Shown: positions 1 through 12,214 of the stretch, one piece after another
How the letters are laid out: each line of letters starts with the position of its first letter
How positions within the stretch are numbered: position 1 is the first letter of the stretch
Assembly: GCA_041940305.1 (NCBI GenBank)
Contig: JBGTSJ010000010.1
Location: forward strand, 62,001-126,000
Length of the DNA: 64,000 bases
Source: JBGTSJ01 sp041940305
GTDB lineage: Bacteria > Planctomycetota > Planctomycetia > Planctomycetales > Planctomycetaceae
Direction: 5' to 3'
Notes under the pieces: generated by a model
What the model saw: the letters and a program-made list of their open reading frames with translations, nothing else
Told to the model about the DNA's origin: nothing
Database searches by the model: none
Position numbers and translations under genes: made by a program

Positions 1-330
1 CCGCCGACCGTCTTCTGGCCGCAGCCTCAGGTGAACTCCGCCATCGTCCGCATCGAGCCCGACGAGGACCGCCGCGCCCGCATCCGCGATCGCACGTTCT
101 TCCACGACTACATCCGCAACATCTTCCTCCACCGCCGCAAACAAATGCGGAGCGTCCTCCCCGCCAACTATTCGCCCGTGCTGGACCGAGCGGTGAGCGA
201 TACGATTCTCGCGTCGCTTCAGGTCGGCGAGAACGCTCGAGCAGAAGAACTGGATGTCGACACCCACGTCGCACTTGCAAACACTTTGAACGATACGCTC
301 TCCAGCAAATCCTTCCAGCCGCCACAGTGA
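1..330 (+). CDS. rsmA: 16S rRNA adenine dimethyltransferase RsmA/KsgA, C-terminal part
   Basis: This is the last ~109 codons of a gene that begins left of the window; the frame is open from base 1 and ends at TGA 328-330. The opening residues read PPTVFWPQPQVNSAIVRI, matching the conserved segment of KsgA/Dim1 enzymes that follows the catalytic Rossmann domain, and the rest fits the small helical C-terminal domain (FLHRRKQMRSVL). The family uses S-adenosylmethionine to dimethylate two neighbouring adenines near the 3' end of 16S rRNA during small-subunit maturation. The catalytic motifs lie outside the window. An internal GTG at 31 could be mistaken for a start, but homology continues upstream of it. 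guaB follows 43 bp downstream on the same strand. Confidence 0.85.
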   Translation, partial: PPTVFWPQPQVNSAIVRIEPDEDRRARIRDRTFFHDYIRNIFLHRRKQMRSVLPANYSPVLDRAVSDTILASLQVGENARAEELDVDTHVALANTLNDTLSSKSFQPPQ

Positions 331-373
331 CCAGGAGTGGTCCTTCCCCTTGCGTACGAAAATGGAGACTCCC

Positions 374-1850
<1,477 letters not shown>

Positions 1851-1861
<11 letters not shown>

Positions 1862-2960
1862 GGCAACTCAGAAACCCGGCTTCTTGAAGAAACCGAGTTT
1901 CCCGGCCGGCTGCAGCGCCGTCGCCCTGATCGCCTGTTGCGCTGTGATGCAGGCCGCCGAGCCCGCCGCGCGCCCCTCGCCGCTCGACCGTCTTCAGGAG
2001 CGTTCGGCCTCCAACCGCTGGCAAGACGCGCGCAGCCAGTGGGCGACCGGGACGCAGCTCTCCGCGGCCGCCAATCAGCCCGCGTCGGTGACGCCCGATA
2101 TCGAATCGGTCCCGATGCGGCCCGCCGTGGCGGATCCGGCCGATGTGTTTGGAGTCCCGTCGCGCGACGAACCCGCGCCGGAGGCCCCGTCCCGAAATTC
2201 CGCGCGGACCCAGCCGCGAGTCGATCCTTTCGCCCCACCGGCCACCGAGCCGGTGATCCCGACGGTCGATCCCATCGCATTGTCGCCGGCCGATCAAAGC
2301 GATATCGCGCGGCTCACCGCCGGTCCCGCTCAAAGCCGCACCGCTTCGGCCTTGCTCAGCGCCCTCCAGGCCCCACCGCCCCAGGCGCCCCCTTCCGACG
2401 CCGCTCCGCCCGAAGCGCCGCTGGATTCTCCAGCATCTGAGCCGGGACTCCAGTTTCCGAACTCTCAGGGATTGGACTTCCGCCCAGTTTCGGCCATTGC
2501 CCCGTTCTACGACTACTCTCCGGACGGCGCCGATCCCTGCCAGCACCTCTGTCCGCTACCGACCGGCTGCCCGGAAGACCCGAATTTGCTCTGTCCGGAC
2601 GACGGCCCCATCCCCGTCACCGGCTCCACGGAGCGGTACTTCCCCCACCTGGAGTTCTACTGGGCGGCGTCGAACCTGCATCACAATCCGCTGTACTTCG
2701 AGAACCCCATCCTCGAGCGGTACGGGCACGTGCACTACAACGACTGCGTGGAACCGGCCTTCTCCATGGCCCGCTTCGGCGTGCAATTCGTCTCGTTGCC
2801 CTATCAGATCGCGCTCGACCCGGTCTGGAAGCGCCAGTTCGCTCTGGGCTGGTACCGCCCCGGCGATTTCGCTCCCAAGCTCATCTACCAGCCCCCTCTC
2901 AATGCCCGCGCCGCCGCCACTGCCGCAGGCGTGTATACAGGCCTCTTCCTCGCGCCCTGA
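1851..2960 (+). CDS. Secreted hypothetical protein with Pro/Ala-rich linker
   Basis: Function unknown. The product (369 residues from ATG 1851) has a signal-peptide-like start (KKPSFPAGCSAVALIACCAV), a long Pro/Ala/Asp-rich low-complexity stretch to about residue 210, and a compact C-terminal domain rich in Cys, Trp and aromatics (PCQHLCPLPTGCPEDPNLLC, then HHNPLYFENPILERYGH and WKRQFALGWYRPG). The HNPLYFE-type block recurs in planctomycete hypotheticals as far as I recall. The start is uncertain: ATG 1851 overlaps the guaB stop by 11 bp, while TTG 1884 would put two lysines directly before the hydrophobic core. A decayed intergenic hairpin repeat (1870-1900) lies between the two candidate starts. 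Confidence 0.6.
1870..1900. repeat. Decayed AAACCCGG hairpin repeat
   Basis: Imperfect inverted repeat (left arm AGAAACCCGGCTTC, right arm GAAGAAACCGAGTTT). The arms resemble those of the perfect terminator-like hairpin at 29650-29684, so this is probably a mutated copy of the same dispersed element. It sits right after the guaB stop and inside the 5' end of the next predicted gene. Confidence 0.6.
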
Positions 2961-3432
2961 ACCGGGTTGGCCTGCGGCTGTCGGCCCGCGCCCGTTGCCG
3001 GCTGCCGCCTCGTCCGGTACGAACGGTTGGATCGAGTTTTCCCAGTCGTTCTCAATCGACATCGCCGGACCTCGGCACGCTCCCCTGCCCCCGCAGCATT
3101 GTGGCCGGCTGCGGTGAAGCACCGCTTCTCCCGCCAGGATCGGGTGAAACCCGACCGGACTCTTGACAACGCCGCCGGGGTCAGTACGCTCTTACGCATC
3201 GGAGTCGATTGACGTGAGGTCGCGCTCAACGCGATCGGCTCCTCCCCCCGCCGCCGGCTCGGACGAACCCGGCCGGCGCAAAGAACCGACTTCGGTTCTC
3301 CACACGAGGCCCACCGCATGACGGCTCTCGCAGTAGGCGAGCGCCAGTACGAGTGATCTGCACAGGACACGCTCGGATGAGCGGTCGTGGCGTTGAATCC
3401 CTCCCGACTACACCCCCCAGGAGCTTGCGTCG
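2961..3432. other. Gene-free stretch ahead of the DUF1501 operon
   Basis: No convincing gene in 472 bases. Short open frames here have no recognisable product. The stretch holds a candidate promoter at 3163-3190 and ends with AGGAG at 3419-3423, placed as the ribosome binding site of the gene starting at 3433. Confidence 0.6.
3163..3190 (+). promoter_or_regulatory. Candidate sigma-70 promoter for the 3433-12127 operon
   Basis: A perfect TTGACA at 3163-3168 is followed after 16 bases by TACGCT at 3185-3190, a weak -10. It is the only good -35 hexamer I saw in this gap and would leave a leader of roughly 235 nt before ATG 3433. This is inference from two hexamers only. Confidence 0.35.
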
Positions 3433-4770
3433 ATGTCCCAGTCGATCGTCCGTGGTCACGGTTGTGCACCGCAGCACTTCGAGCGGCTCTCCCGCCGCGG
3501 CTTCCTTCAGATTGGCATGCTGGCCGGCACCAGCCTGACTCTCCCCCAGCTGCTCGCCAGCCGCGCCCAGGCCGAGCTGAAGGATTACGAGCACTTCAAG
3601 GGGACGGCCGATTCGATCATCCACATCTTCCTGCCGGGCGGCATGGCGCATCAGGAGTCGTTTGACCCGAAGCCGTACGCTCCCATTGAGTACCGCGGTG
3701 AGATGGGGCGGGTGCAGACGAACGTCGCCGGCGTCGAATTCGGCGATACCCTCGCCAAAACGGCGACCATCGCCGACCGCCTTTGCGTCATCCGCTCGAT
3801 GACTCACGGCGAAGCCGCCCACGAGCGCGGCACCCACAACATGTTCACAGGCTACCGGCCCAGCCCGGCGCTGCAGTTCCCATCGATCGGCTCGGTCATC
3901 AGCCACGAGTACGGCAGCCGCAACAACCTGCCGCCGTATGTGTGCGTGCCGAACATGCCGAACGAGTTCGCCGGCAGCGGCTATCTCAGCTCCGCCTTCG
4001 CCCCGTTCTCCCTGGGGAGCGACCCGGCCGACGGCGGCTTCAAGGTGCGCGATCTCGATCTGCCCGGGGGCGTCGATGACAGCCGCTTCGCCACCCGCCG
4101 TTCGGCTCTTGAGGCCGTTAACGCATACTTCCTCCAAAAGGAGAAGTCCGACAAGATCAACGCGATGAACAGCTTCTATGACAGCGCCTATTCGCTGATC
4201 AGCTCTCCGGAAGCCCGCGCCGCGTTCGATATCGCCCAGGAGCCGGACGCCCTCCGCGATGAGTATGGCCGCAATTCGGCCGGGCAGCGGATGCTGCTCG
4301 CTCGCCGACTTGTCGAGGCCGGGGTGCGACTGGTCAACCTCACTTACGGCGGCTGGGACATGCACGACAACATCGTCGCCGGCTTCCGCAACCAGATGCC
4401 CGCCTTCGATCAGGCCTTCCACCGCCTGATCACGGACCTGGAGCAGCGCGGCCTGCTCGACAAGACCCTCGTGATGATCTCCTCCGAGTTCGGCCGCACG
4501 CCGAAGATCAACGGCACCGCCGGCCGTGACCACTGGCCGAAGGTCTTCAGCGTCGTCCTTGCCGGCGGCGGCATCAAGAAGGGCGTCACCTACGGCACCT
4601 CCAATGCCACCGCCAGCGAGCCGGAAGAGGATCCCGTCGGCGTCGAGAACCTGTTCACCACCGTGTACCACACGCTCGGCATCGTCGCGGACAAGGAACT
4701 CATGGCCCCGGGCGACCGCCCGATCGAGATCGTCGACGGCGGAAAGGTCATCAACGAACTCATCGCCTGA
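3433..4770 (+). CDS. DUF1501 family secreted protein, Tat signal
   Basis: The 445-residue protein starts with a twin-arginine-type signal (LSRRGFLQIGMLAGTSLTLP) and belongs to DUF1501, a sulfatase-like/alkaline-phosphatase-fold family very abundant in planctomycetes. Visible family blocks are IHIFLPGGMAHQESFDPKP near residue 60, RSMTHGEAAHERGTHNMFTGY near 120, LVNLTYGGWDMHDN near 300 and SSEFGRTPKING near 350. The biochemical role of DUF1501 proteins is not established; they usually sit beside DUF1549/DUF1553 genes, as here. ATG 3433 is well supported by AGGAG at 3419-3423. It is the first gene of a four-gene co-oriented group ending at 12127. Confidence 0.93.
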   Translation: MSQSIVRGHGCAPQHFERLSRRGFLQIGMLAGTSLTLPQLLASRAQAELKDYEHFKGTADSIIHIFLPGGMAHQESFDPKPYAPIEYRGEMGRVQTNVAGVEFGDTLAKTATIADRLCVIRSMTHGEAAHERGTHNMFTGYRPSPALQFPSIGSVISHEYGSRNNLPPYVCVPNMPNEFAGSGYLSSAFAPFSLGSDPADGGFKVRDLDLPGGVDDSRFATRRSALEAVNAYFLQKEKSDKINAMNSFYDSAYSLISSPEARAAFDIAQEPDALRDEYGRNSAGQRMLLARRLVEAGVRLVNLTYGGWDMHDNIVAGFRNQMPAFDQAFHRLITDLEQRGLLDKTLVMISSEFGRTPKINGTAGRDHWPKVFSVVLAGGGIKKGVTYGTSNATASEPEEDPVGVENLFTTVYHTLGIVADKELMAPGDRPIEIVDGGKVINELIA

Positions 4771-4792
4771 AACATTGCCGATTCGTGTCTCA

Positions 4793-4820
4793 AAGCCCAC
4801 GGGTGGCCACCCGTGGGCTT
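4793..4820. repeat. Perfect 28-bp palindrome, AAGCCCACGGG family
   Basis: Each 14-bp arm is perfect (AAGCCCACGGGTGG then CCACCCGTGGGCTT). It lies 22 bp after the DUF1501 stop. A second member is at 17755-17782. It could act as an mRNA-stabilising or attenuating hairpin between operon genes; there is no T-run, so it is not an obvious terminator. Confidence 0.85.
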
Positions 4821-4927
4821 GCGGCACACCCAGAGTCATGCGTTCCCTCCGCCCGGCACGACCTGTTCCCGCCTTCCGCCGGCCGAACGTCTCCCACAAC
4901 AGTCCCGCTCCAACAGGGGGTCCCGCG

Positions 4928-7414
4928 ATGCGACTCATCGATCGCGCTCACTGGTTCCTGCTCCCGCTCATCGCCGCCGCCTGCCTGGCCGGAAGCGCTC
5001 ACGCCTCGCCGCGGTTCAGCAATGTGCTGCCTCACGGTGCCCAGCGCGGGACCGAAGCGGACGTTGTCCTCTATGGGGACAACTTCAGCGACGCCGAGGA
5101 GATCCTGTTCTACGACAGGGGGATGGAAGTTGTCTCGCTCGCACAGCCGGAAGCGGAAAACGCCAAGAACAAGCAGTTGCTGGTGAAATTCCGCATTGCG
5201 GCTGACTGTCCGCTCGGCACCCAGCGGATGCGGATCCGCAGCCGCTCCGGGCTCTCCGACCTCTTCACGTTCCACGTCGGCCCGCTGCCGGTCACTGAAG
5301 AGAAAGAGCCCAATACCGACTTTGCCGAGCCGCAGGTGATCGAGAAGAACGTCACCGTCCACGGCCGCGTGGACAGCGAAGACGTGGACTACTACGCGAT
5401 CGATTGCGTCGCCGGCGAGCGGATCACGGCCGAAGTGTTCGGCCTCCGCTTCGGCTATTCGTCGTCAGGCAACTTCTTCGACCCGTACCTGGCCATTCTT
5501 AACGAAGAGCGTTTCGAACTCGCCGCGAGCGACGACACGCCGCTCGTCGGCAATGACGCCGTGGTGTCATTGGTCGCCCCGGCGGATGGCCGCTACTTCG
5601 TTCAGATTCGGGATGCCTCGTACCTCGGTGACGGCCGCGCCTACTACATGCTCAGCATCGGCAACTTCCCCCGCCCGCAGGCCGCTTATCCGGCCGGCGG
5701 CAAGCCAGGTGAAGCGCTGACCGTGTCGCTGCTGGGCGACGCTGCCGGTCCGACGACGCAGGCCGTCACGCTTCCGCCGAGTGAGGTCGAGGGCTTCGCA
5801 CTGGAAGTGACCGACGCCAACGGTGTGGCGCCGTCATCACTGCCGTTCCGTCTCACCAACCTGGACAACGTCCTCGAAGCCGAACCGAATAACACGGCCG
5901 CAGAAGCAACCGTCGCCCTCGCACCGGGCGCCTTGAACGGTATTCTCGAGGCCGAAGGGGACGTGGACTACTTCAAGTTTACGGCCACCAAGGGCCAGAC
6001 GTTCGAGGTCGAGTGCTACGGTCGCCGCCTCCGTTCGGCGATCGACCCGCTGATGTACGTCTGCAATGCCCAGGGGGGACGCATCACCGGCAACGACGAC
6101 AGCCGCGGACCGGACAGCTACTTCCGCTTCCAGGCGCCCGAAGACGGTGAATACCTGATCGAGGTCCGCGACCACCTGGAAAGAGGCGGTCCGGCGAACA
6201 TCTACCGCGTCGAACTCACGCCCGTCGTCCCTAAAGTCGTCGCCAGCACGCTCGACATCCGCCGCTACGTGCAGCCCAGGATCGTCATTCCTCAGGGTGG
6301 CGGCTGCGGCGTGGTGGTGAACGTGGCTCGCCAGGACTTTGGCGGCCCGATCGACTTCGCCGGCGTCGACCTGCCGGCCGGCGTCACCATGGAGTGCCCC
6401 GAAGGCTGGCGCGGCGGAGCCCAGATGCCCGTGGTGTTCTACGCCGCTGCCGATGCCCCGGTCGCGGGGAAGTTTTCGACCATCAACTGCAATCTGAGCG
6501 ATCCCAACCAGCCCAATCTCGCCGTCACCGGACCCCTGCAGCAGACGATCCTCCAGGTGCGTGGTCCGAACAATACCACCGTCTGGACCGAAGATCAGCT
6601 GCGGATGGCGATTGCCGTCGTGGAGAAGGCTCCGTTCAGGGTCTGGATCGAGCAACCCAAGGTTCCGCTCGTTCAGAATGGCTCGATGAACCTCAAGGTG
6701 CTCTGCGAGCGCGACGAGGGGTTCACCGCCCCGATCAACGTCACACTGCTGCAGAACCCTCCCGGCTGTAATTCCAGCGGTTCGGTCGCGATTCCCGAAG
6801 GGCAGACGGAAGCCCTGATTCCGATGAACGCGGCCGGCAACGCGCCGCCGCAGACGACGATGATCTCCGTCAAGGCGACGAGCAACGGCGAAGAAGGGCG
6901 GCAGACATCCTGCACGCCGTTTGTTCCCATTACGGTTGAAGAGCAGTACGTCACACTGGAGTTCGCCCAGGCCGCCGTCGAGCAGGGTAAGGAATCGCCG
7001 CTGCTGGTCACCGTCAAGAAGCGGAAGGACTTCGAAGGCGAAGCTCAGGTCACGCTTCTCGGACTCCCGGCCAATACCACGGCCGAACCGCTCACTCTCA
7101 ACAAGGATCAGGCCGAACTCACCTTTGCCGTCAAAGCGGCCGAGAACGCGCCGGTCAGCGACAACAAGAATCTTTTCTGCCAGGTGCTCGTCCCCGAGGC
7201 CGGCGAGACGATCCTGCATAATCTCGGCACCGGCCGGTTGCGCGTCGATCCGCCCCCGCCGCAGCCAGTCGAACCGGCCCCCATGCCGGAACCGATGCCG
7301 ATGCCCGTCGCCGAAGCCGCACCCGCTCCCAAGCCGCTCTCCCGTCTGGAACAGCTCCGGCAGCTTCAAAAAGAGCGGGAAGCCGCCCAGGCCGCCGGCT
7401 CCGGCGGCGAATAA
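4928..7414 (+). CDS. Secreted PPC-domain (pre-peptidase C-terminal) repeat protein
   Basis: This 828-residue exported protein starts at ATG 4928 with signal peptide FLLPLIAAACLAGSAHA. An Ig/IPT-like segment comes first (about 25-115), then two PPC domains: EEKEPNTDFAEPQVI with DVDYYAIDCVAGERI near 125-230, and EAEPNNTAAEATVA with DVDYFKFTATKGQTFEVEC near 315-420. Several beta-sandwich-like stretches follow, ending in a Pro-rich tail (PPPPQPVEPAPMPEP) and a short charged helix. PPC domains normally accompany secreted enzymes, but I see no protease or other catalytic domain, so a structural or binding role is more likely. The reading frame stays open upstream to 4526 inside the DUF1501 gene, but the signal peptide fixes the start. 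Confidence 0.85.
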   Translation: MRLIDRAHWFLLPLIAAACLAGSAHASPRFSNVLPHGAQRGTEADVVLYGDNFSDAEEILFYDRGMEVVSLAQPEAENAKNKQLLVKFRIAADCPLGTQRMRIRSRSGLSDLFTFHVGPLPVTEEKEPNTDFAEPQVIEKNVTVHGRVDSEDVDYYAIDCVAGERITAEVFGLRFGYSSSGNFFDPYLAILNEERFELAASDDTPLVGNDAVVSLVAPADGRYFVQIRDASYLGDGRAYYMLSIGNFPRPQAAYPAGGKPGEALTVSLLGDAAGPTTQAVTLPPSEVEGFALEVTDANGVAPSSLPFRLTNLDNVLEAEPNNTAAEATVALAPGALNGILEAEGDVDYFKFTATKGQTFEVECYGRRLRSAIDPLMYVCNAQGGRITGNDDSRGPDSYFRFQAPEDGEYLIEVRDHLERGGPANIYRVELTPVVPKVVASTLDIRRYVQPRIVIPQGGGCGVVVNVARQDFGGPIDFAGVDLPAGVTMECPEGWRGGAQMPVVFYAAADAPVAGKFSTINCNLSDPNQPNLAVTGPLQQTILQVRGPNNTTVWTEDQLRMAIAVVEKAPFRVWIEQPKVPLVQNGSMNLKVLCERDEGFTAPINVTLLQNPPGCNSSGSVAIPEGQTEALIPMNAAGNAPPQTTMISVKATSNGEEGRQTSCTPFVPITVEEQYVTLEFAQAAVEQGKESPLLVTVKKRKDFEGEAQVTLLGLPANTTAEPLTLNKDQAELTFAVKAAENAPVSDNKNLFCQVLVPEAGETILHNLGTGRLRVDPPPPQPVEPAPMPEPMPMPVAEAAPAPKPLSRLEQLRQLQKEREAAQAAGSGGE

Positions 7415-7444
7415 CCGATTTCAAAGCCCGCACCATCGTTGAGC

Positions 7445-7463
7445 CGCCGCCCAACGGGCGGCG
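7445..7463. repeat. GCCC-rich palindromic repeat, copy 1
   Basis: Stem CGCCGCCC / GGGCGGCG with loop AAC, between the PPC and DUF1549/1553 genes. Related copies lie at 12166-12184, 24346-24364, 31282-31300 and 44732-44753, several preceded by TTGAG or GTTTAGCC. Confidence 0.75.
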
Positions 7464-7540
7464 CGACCACAGACGCGAATTCCAGCACACCACGGACCGG
7501 CGGAGCCGACCCGACGCAATCTGAGAGTGAAGGACAACAG

Positions 7541-9964
<2,424 letters not shown>

Positions 9965-9970
9965 TCACAA

Positions 9971-10022
9971 CTCCGTTCCCTCTGTTTCCTCCTGTTCCAA
10001 GTCGGAACGAGTGGCAACGGAG
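9971..10022. repeat. Nested inverted repeat between operon genes
   Basis: Outer arms CTCCGTT (9971-9977) and AACGGAG (10016-10022), inner arms GTTCC (9994-9998) and GGAAC (10004-10008). It fills most of the gap between the DUF1549/1553 gene and the cytochrome-WD40 gene. It resembles the short inverted elements found elsewhere in the window. Confidence 0.5.
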
Positions 10023-10039
10023 ATGACAGAGCACAAGAC

Positions 10040-12127
10040 ATGTCTCGACTTATGGATTCGAATCGACTTCTGCTGATCGTGGTGTTCGCCTTCGGCGCGG
10101 CATCGGCCGCGCACGCCCAGGATGCCGCCGCCGAGAAGGTCACCTACACCGACCACGTCCTCCCCATTTTCAAGGCGCGGTGCGGCTCCTGCCACAACGC
10201 CAACGACAAGAAGGGGGGGCTCACGCTCGACAACTACCAGGCCGTGATGCTCGGCGGTTCGTCGGGCACGGTCGTCGAAGGTGGCTCCGCTGATGCCAGC
10301 TACCTCTGGCTACTCGTCAATCACGAGTCTGAGCCGGCCATGCCCCCCAACGCCGACAAGCTGCCGGAAAACGAACTGGCCGTCATCAAAAGCTGGATCG
10401 AAGGGGGTGTGCTGGAGAACTCCGGCAGCACCGCGATGATCAAGAAGACCAGTTCCGTCGGCAAGATCGAGGTCAGCACCGAGCGCCCGGCCGAAGTGGC
10501 CATGCCCCAGGCCTTCTACGGCGACACTTCGCTCGTTACGCCTCGCGCCAACGCCGTTACGGCACTCGCGACCAGCCCGTGGGCGCCGCTTGCGGCCGTC
10601 TCCGGATTCCAGCAGATCATCGTCTACAACTCCGCCACGCTCGAGACGCTCGGAGTCCTCCCCTTCCCCGAAGGTCAGGCCGAAATCCTCAAGTTCAGCC
10701 GCAACGGCTCCCTGCTCCTCGCTGGCGGAGGCCGCGGCGGCGCCAGCGGCAAAGTCGTCCTATTCGACGTCAAGACAGGCGAACGCGTCGGCGAGATCGG
10801 CGACGAGTACGACTCCGTCCTCGCCGCCGATATCAGCCCCGACCATACCCAGGTCGCTCTCGGCGGACCCAAGAAGATGCTCCGCGTCTACAAGGTCGAG
10901 ACCGGCGAACTGATGTACGAGAACAAGAAGCACACCGACTGGGTCACCGCCATCGAGTTCAGCCCGGACGGCGTGCTGCTCGCCTCGGGTGACCGCGCCA
11001 ACGGCCTCGTCGTGTGGGAAGCCTTCACCGGCCGTCCCTTCCACGATCTGCTCGGCCATCAGGCCGCCATTACGGACGTCTCCTGGCGCCCCGACAGCAA
11101 TGTCGTCGGATCCGCCAGTGAGGACGGCACCATCAAGCTCTGGGAGATGACCAACGGCACGCAGGTGAAGTCCTGGAACGCGCACGGCAGCGTACAGGCC
11201 CTCGACTACATCCGCGACGGCCGCCTCGTCAGCACCGGTCGCGACCGCATCGTCCGCCTCTGGAACGGTGAAGGCGCCCAGGAACGCGAGTTCGGCGGCA
11301 TGGCCGACATTGGCATGGAGGTCGCTTTCGACGCCGAGAGCGGCCGCGTCCTCGGAGGAGACTGGACCGGCGCCGTCCGCGTCTGGAACGCCGCCGACGG
11401 CGCGGAACTCGGCCAACTGACGACCAACCCGCCGACTCTCGCCATGCAGATCGAGTCGCTCCAGCAGCAGCTCACGGCGGCCGCGTCGCAGACCGAGCAG
11501 ACCGCCGCCCAGGTCGCCGCCATGCAGAAGGCGATCGCCGACAAGAAAGCCGCTGCCGAGGCCGCTCTCGCCGCTGCGACCGCCGCCATGCAGAAGGCCG
11601 AGCAGGCCACTGCCACCAAAGTTGCGGCCGAGAAGACCGTTGCCGAAAAGACGGCCGTCAAAGTCGCTGCCGACAAAACGGTCGAGGAGAACAAGGTCAC
11701 GCAGACCACCGCCGAAAAGGCGCTGGCTGACTCGAACACCGCACTCAAGGCGGCCGAAGAAGCACTGAAAGCGGCCCAGGCCGCGTACGACGTCGCCGTC
11801 AAGAACCAGGCCGATGCCGTAGCCGCAGTCGCCACCGCCACCAAGAGCGCGGGCGACGCCGGCACGGCGGTGACCACGGCCCAGACGACCGCCACCGAGG
11901 CTGCCGCCGCCGAGAAGGCCGCCGCCGATGCAGCCGTGACGTTGAAGGCCGCCGCCGACAAGGCCGCCGAAGAGGCGAAGGTCACGCCGGAGCAGGAACA
12001 GGCCCTGGCCGCCGCGCAGGCCGCCGCAACGGCAGCCCAGCAGCAGCTCGCCGCCCTGCAGGCCGCGGTCGCGCGACTGGAGAGCATCCGGTCCACCGAG
12101 CAGGCCGCCGCCCCGGCAGCCGAGTAG
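10040..12127 (+). CDS. Cytochrome c-type / WD40 / coiled-coil envelope protein
   Basis: A 695-residue exported protein (signal LLLIVVFAFGAASAAHA). Residues 33-125 are a planctomycete-type cytochrome c domain with heme motif CGSCH (C48, C51, H52) and distal PAMPPNADKLPENE. Residues about 160-465 form a WD40-type propeller with repeats such as HTDWVTAIEFSPDG, HQAAITDVSWRPDS and TIKLWEMTN. From about 470 to the end it is a long Ala/Lys/Glu-rich, low-complexity heptad region predicted to be a coiled coil. I read it as a heme-binding scaffold exported with the upstream DUF1501, PPC and DUF1549/1553 proteins. ATG 10055 is an alternative start. There is no clear Shine-Dalgarno. It ends the co-oriented group. 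Confidence 0.9.
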   Translation: MSRLMDSNRLLLIVVFAFGAASAAHAQDAAAEKVTYTDHVLPIFKARCGSCHNANDKKGGLTLDNYQAVMLGGSSGTVVEGGSADASYLWLLVNHESEPAMPPNADKLPENELAVIKSWIEGGVLENSGSTAMIKKTSSVGKIEVSTERPAEVAMPQAFYGDTSLVTPRANAVTALATSPWAPLAAVSGFQQIIVYNSATLETLGVLPFPEGQAEILKFSRNGSLLLAGGGRGGASGKVVLFDVKTGERVGEIGDEYDSVLAADISPDHTQVALGGPKKMLRVYKVETGELMYENKKHTDWVTAIEFSPDGVLLASGDRANGLVVWEAFTGRPFHDLLGHQAAITDVSWRPDSNVVGSASEDGTIKLWEMTNGTQVKSWNAHGSVQALDYIRDGRLVSTGRDRIVRLWNGEGAQEREFGGMADIGMEVAFDAESGRVLGGDWTGAVRVWNAADGAELGQLTTNPPTLAMQIESLQQQLTAAASQTEQTAAQVAAMQKAIADKKAAAEAALAAATAAMQKAEQATATKVAAEKTVAEKTAVKVAADKTVEENKVTQTTAEKALADSNTALKAAEEALKAAQAAYDVAVKNQADAVAAVATATKSAGDAGTAVTTAQTTATEAAAAEKAAADAAVTLKAAADKAAEEAKVTPEQEQALAAAQAAATAAQQQLAALQAAVARLESIRSTEQAAAPAAE

Positions 12128-12165
12128 CATCGGCACTCGTCCGGGTGGACTCAACCCCGTTAAGC

Positions 12166-12184
12166 CCCGGCCCATCGGGCCGGG
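12166..12184. repeat. GCCC-rich palindromic repeat, copy 2
   Basis: Stem CCCGGCCC / GGGCCGGG with loop ATC, preceded by CGTTAAGCC. It lies in the 87-bp gap between two convergent genes, where it could help transcription termination, though no T-run is present. Confidence 0.7.
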
Positions 12185-12214
12185 CGTTCGGTGCCCGTCC
12201 CGCAACACTGTTCG

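Noticed and set aside
3226..4938. Long minus-strand open frame over the DUF1501 gene
   Set aside because: It is antisense to a gene with clear family motifs and its composition is the GC-shadow type; no domain is visible.
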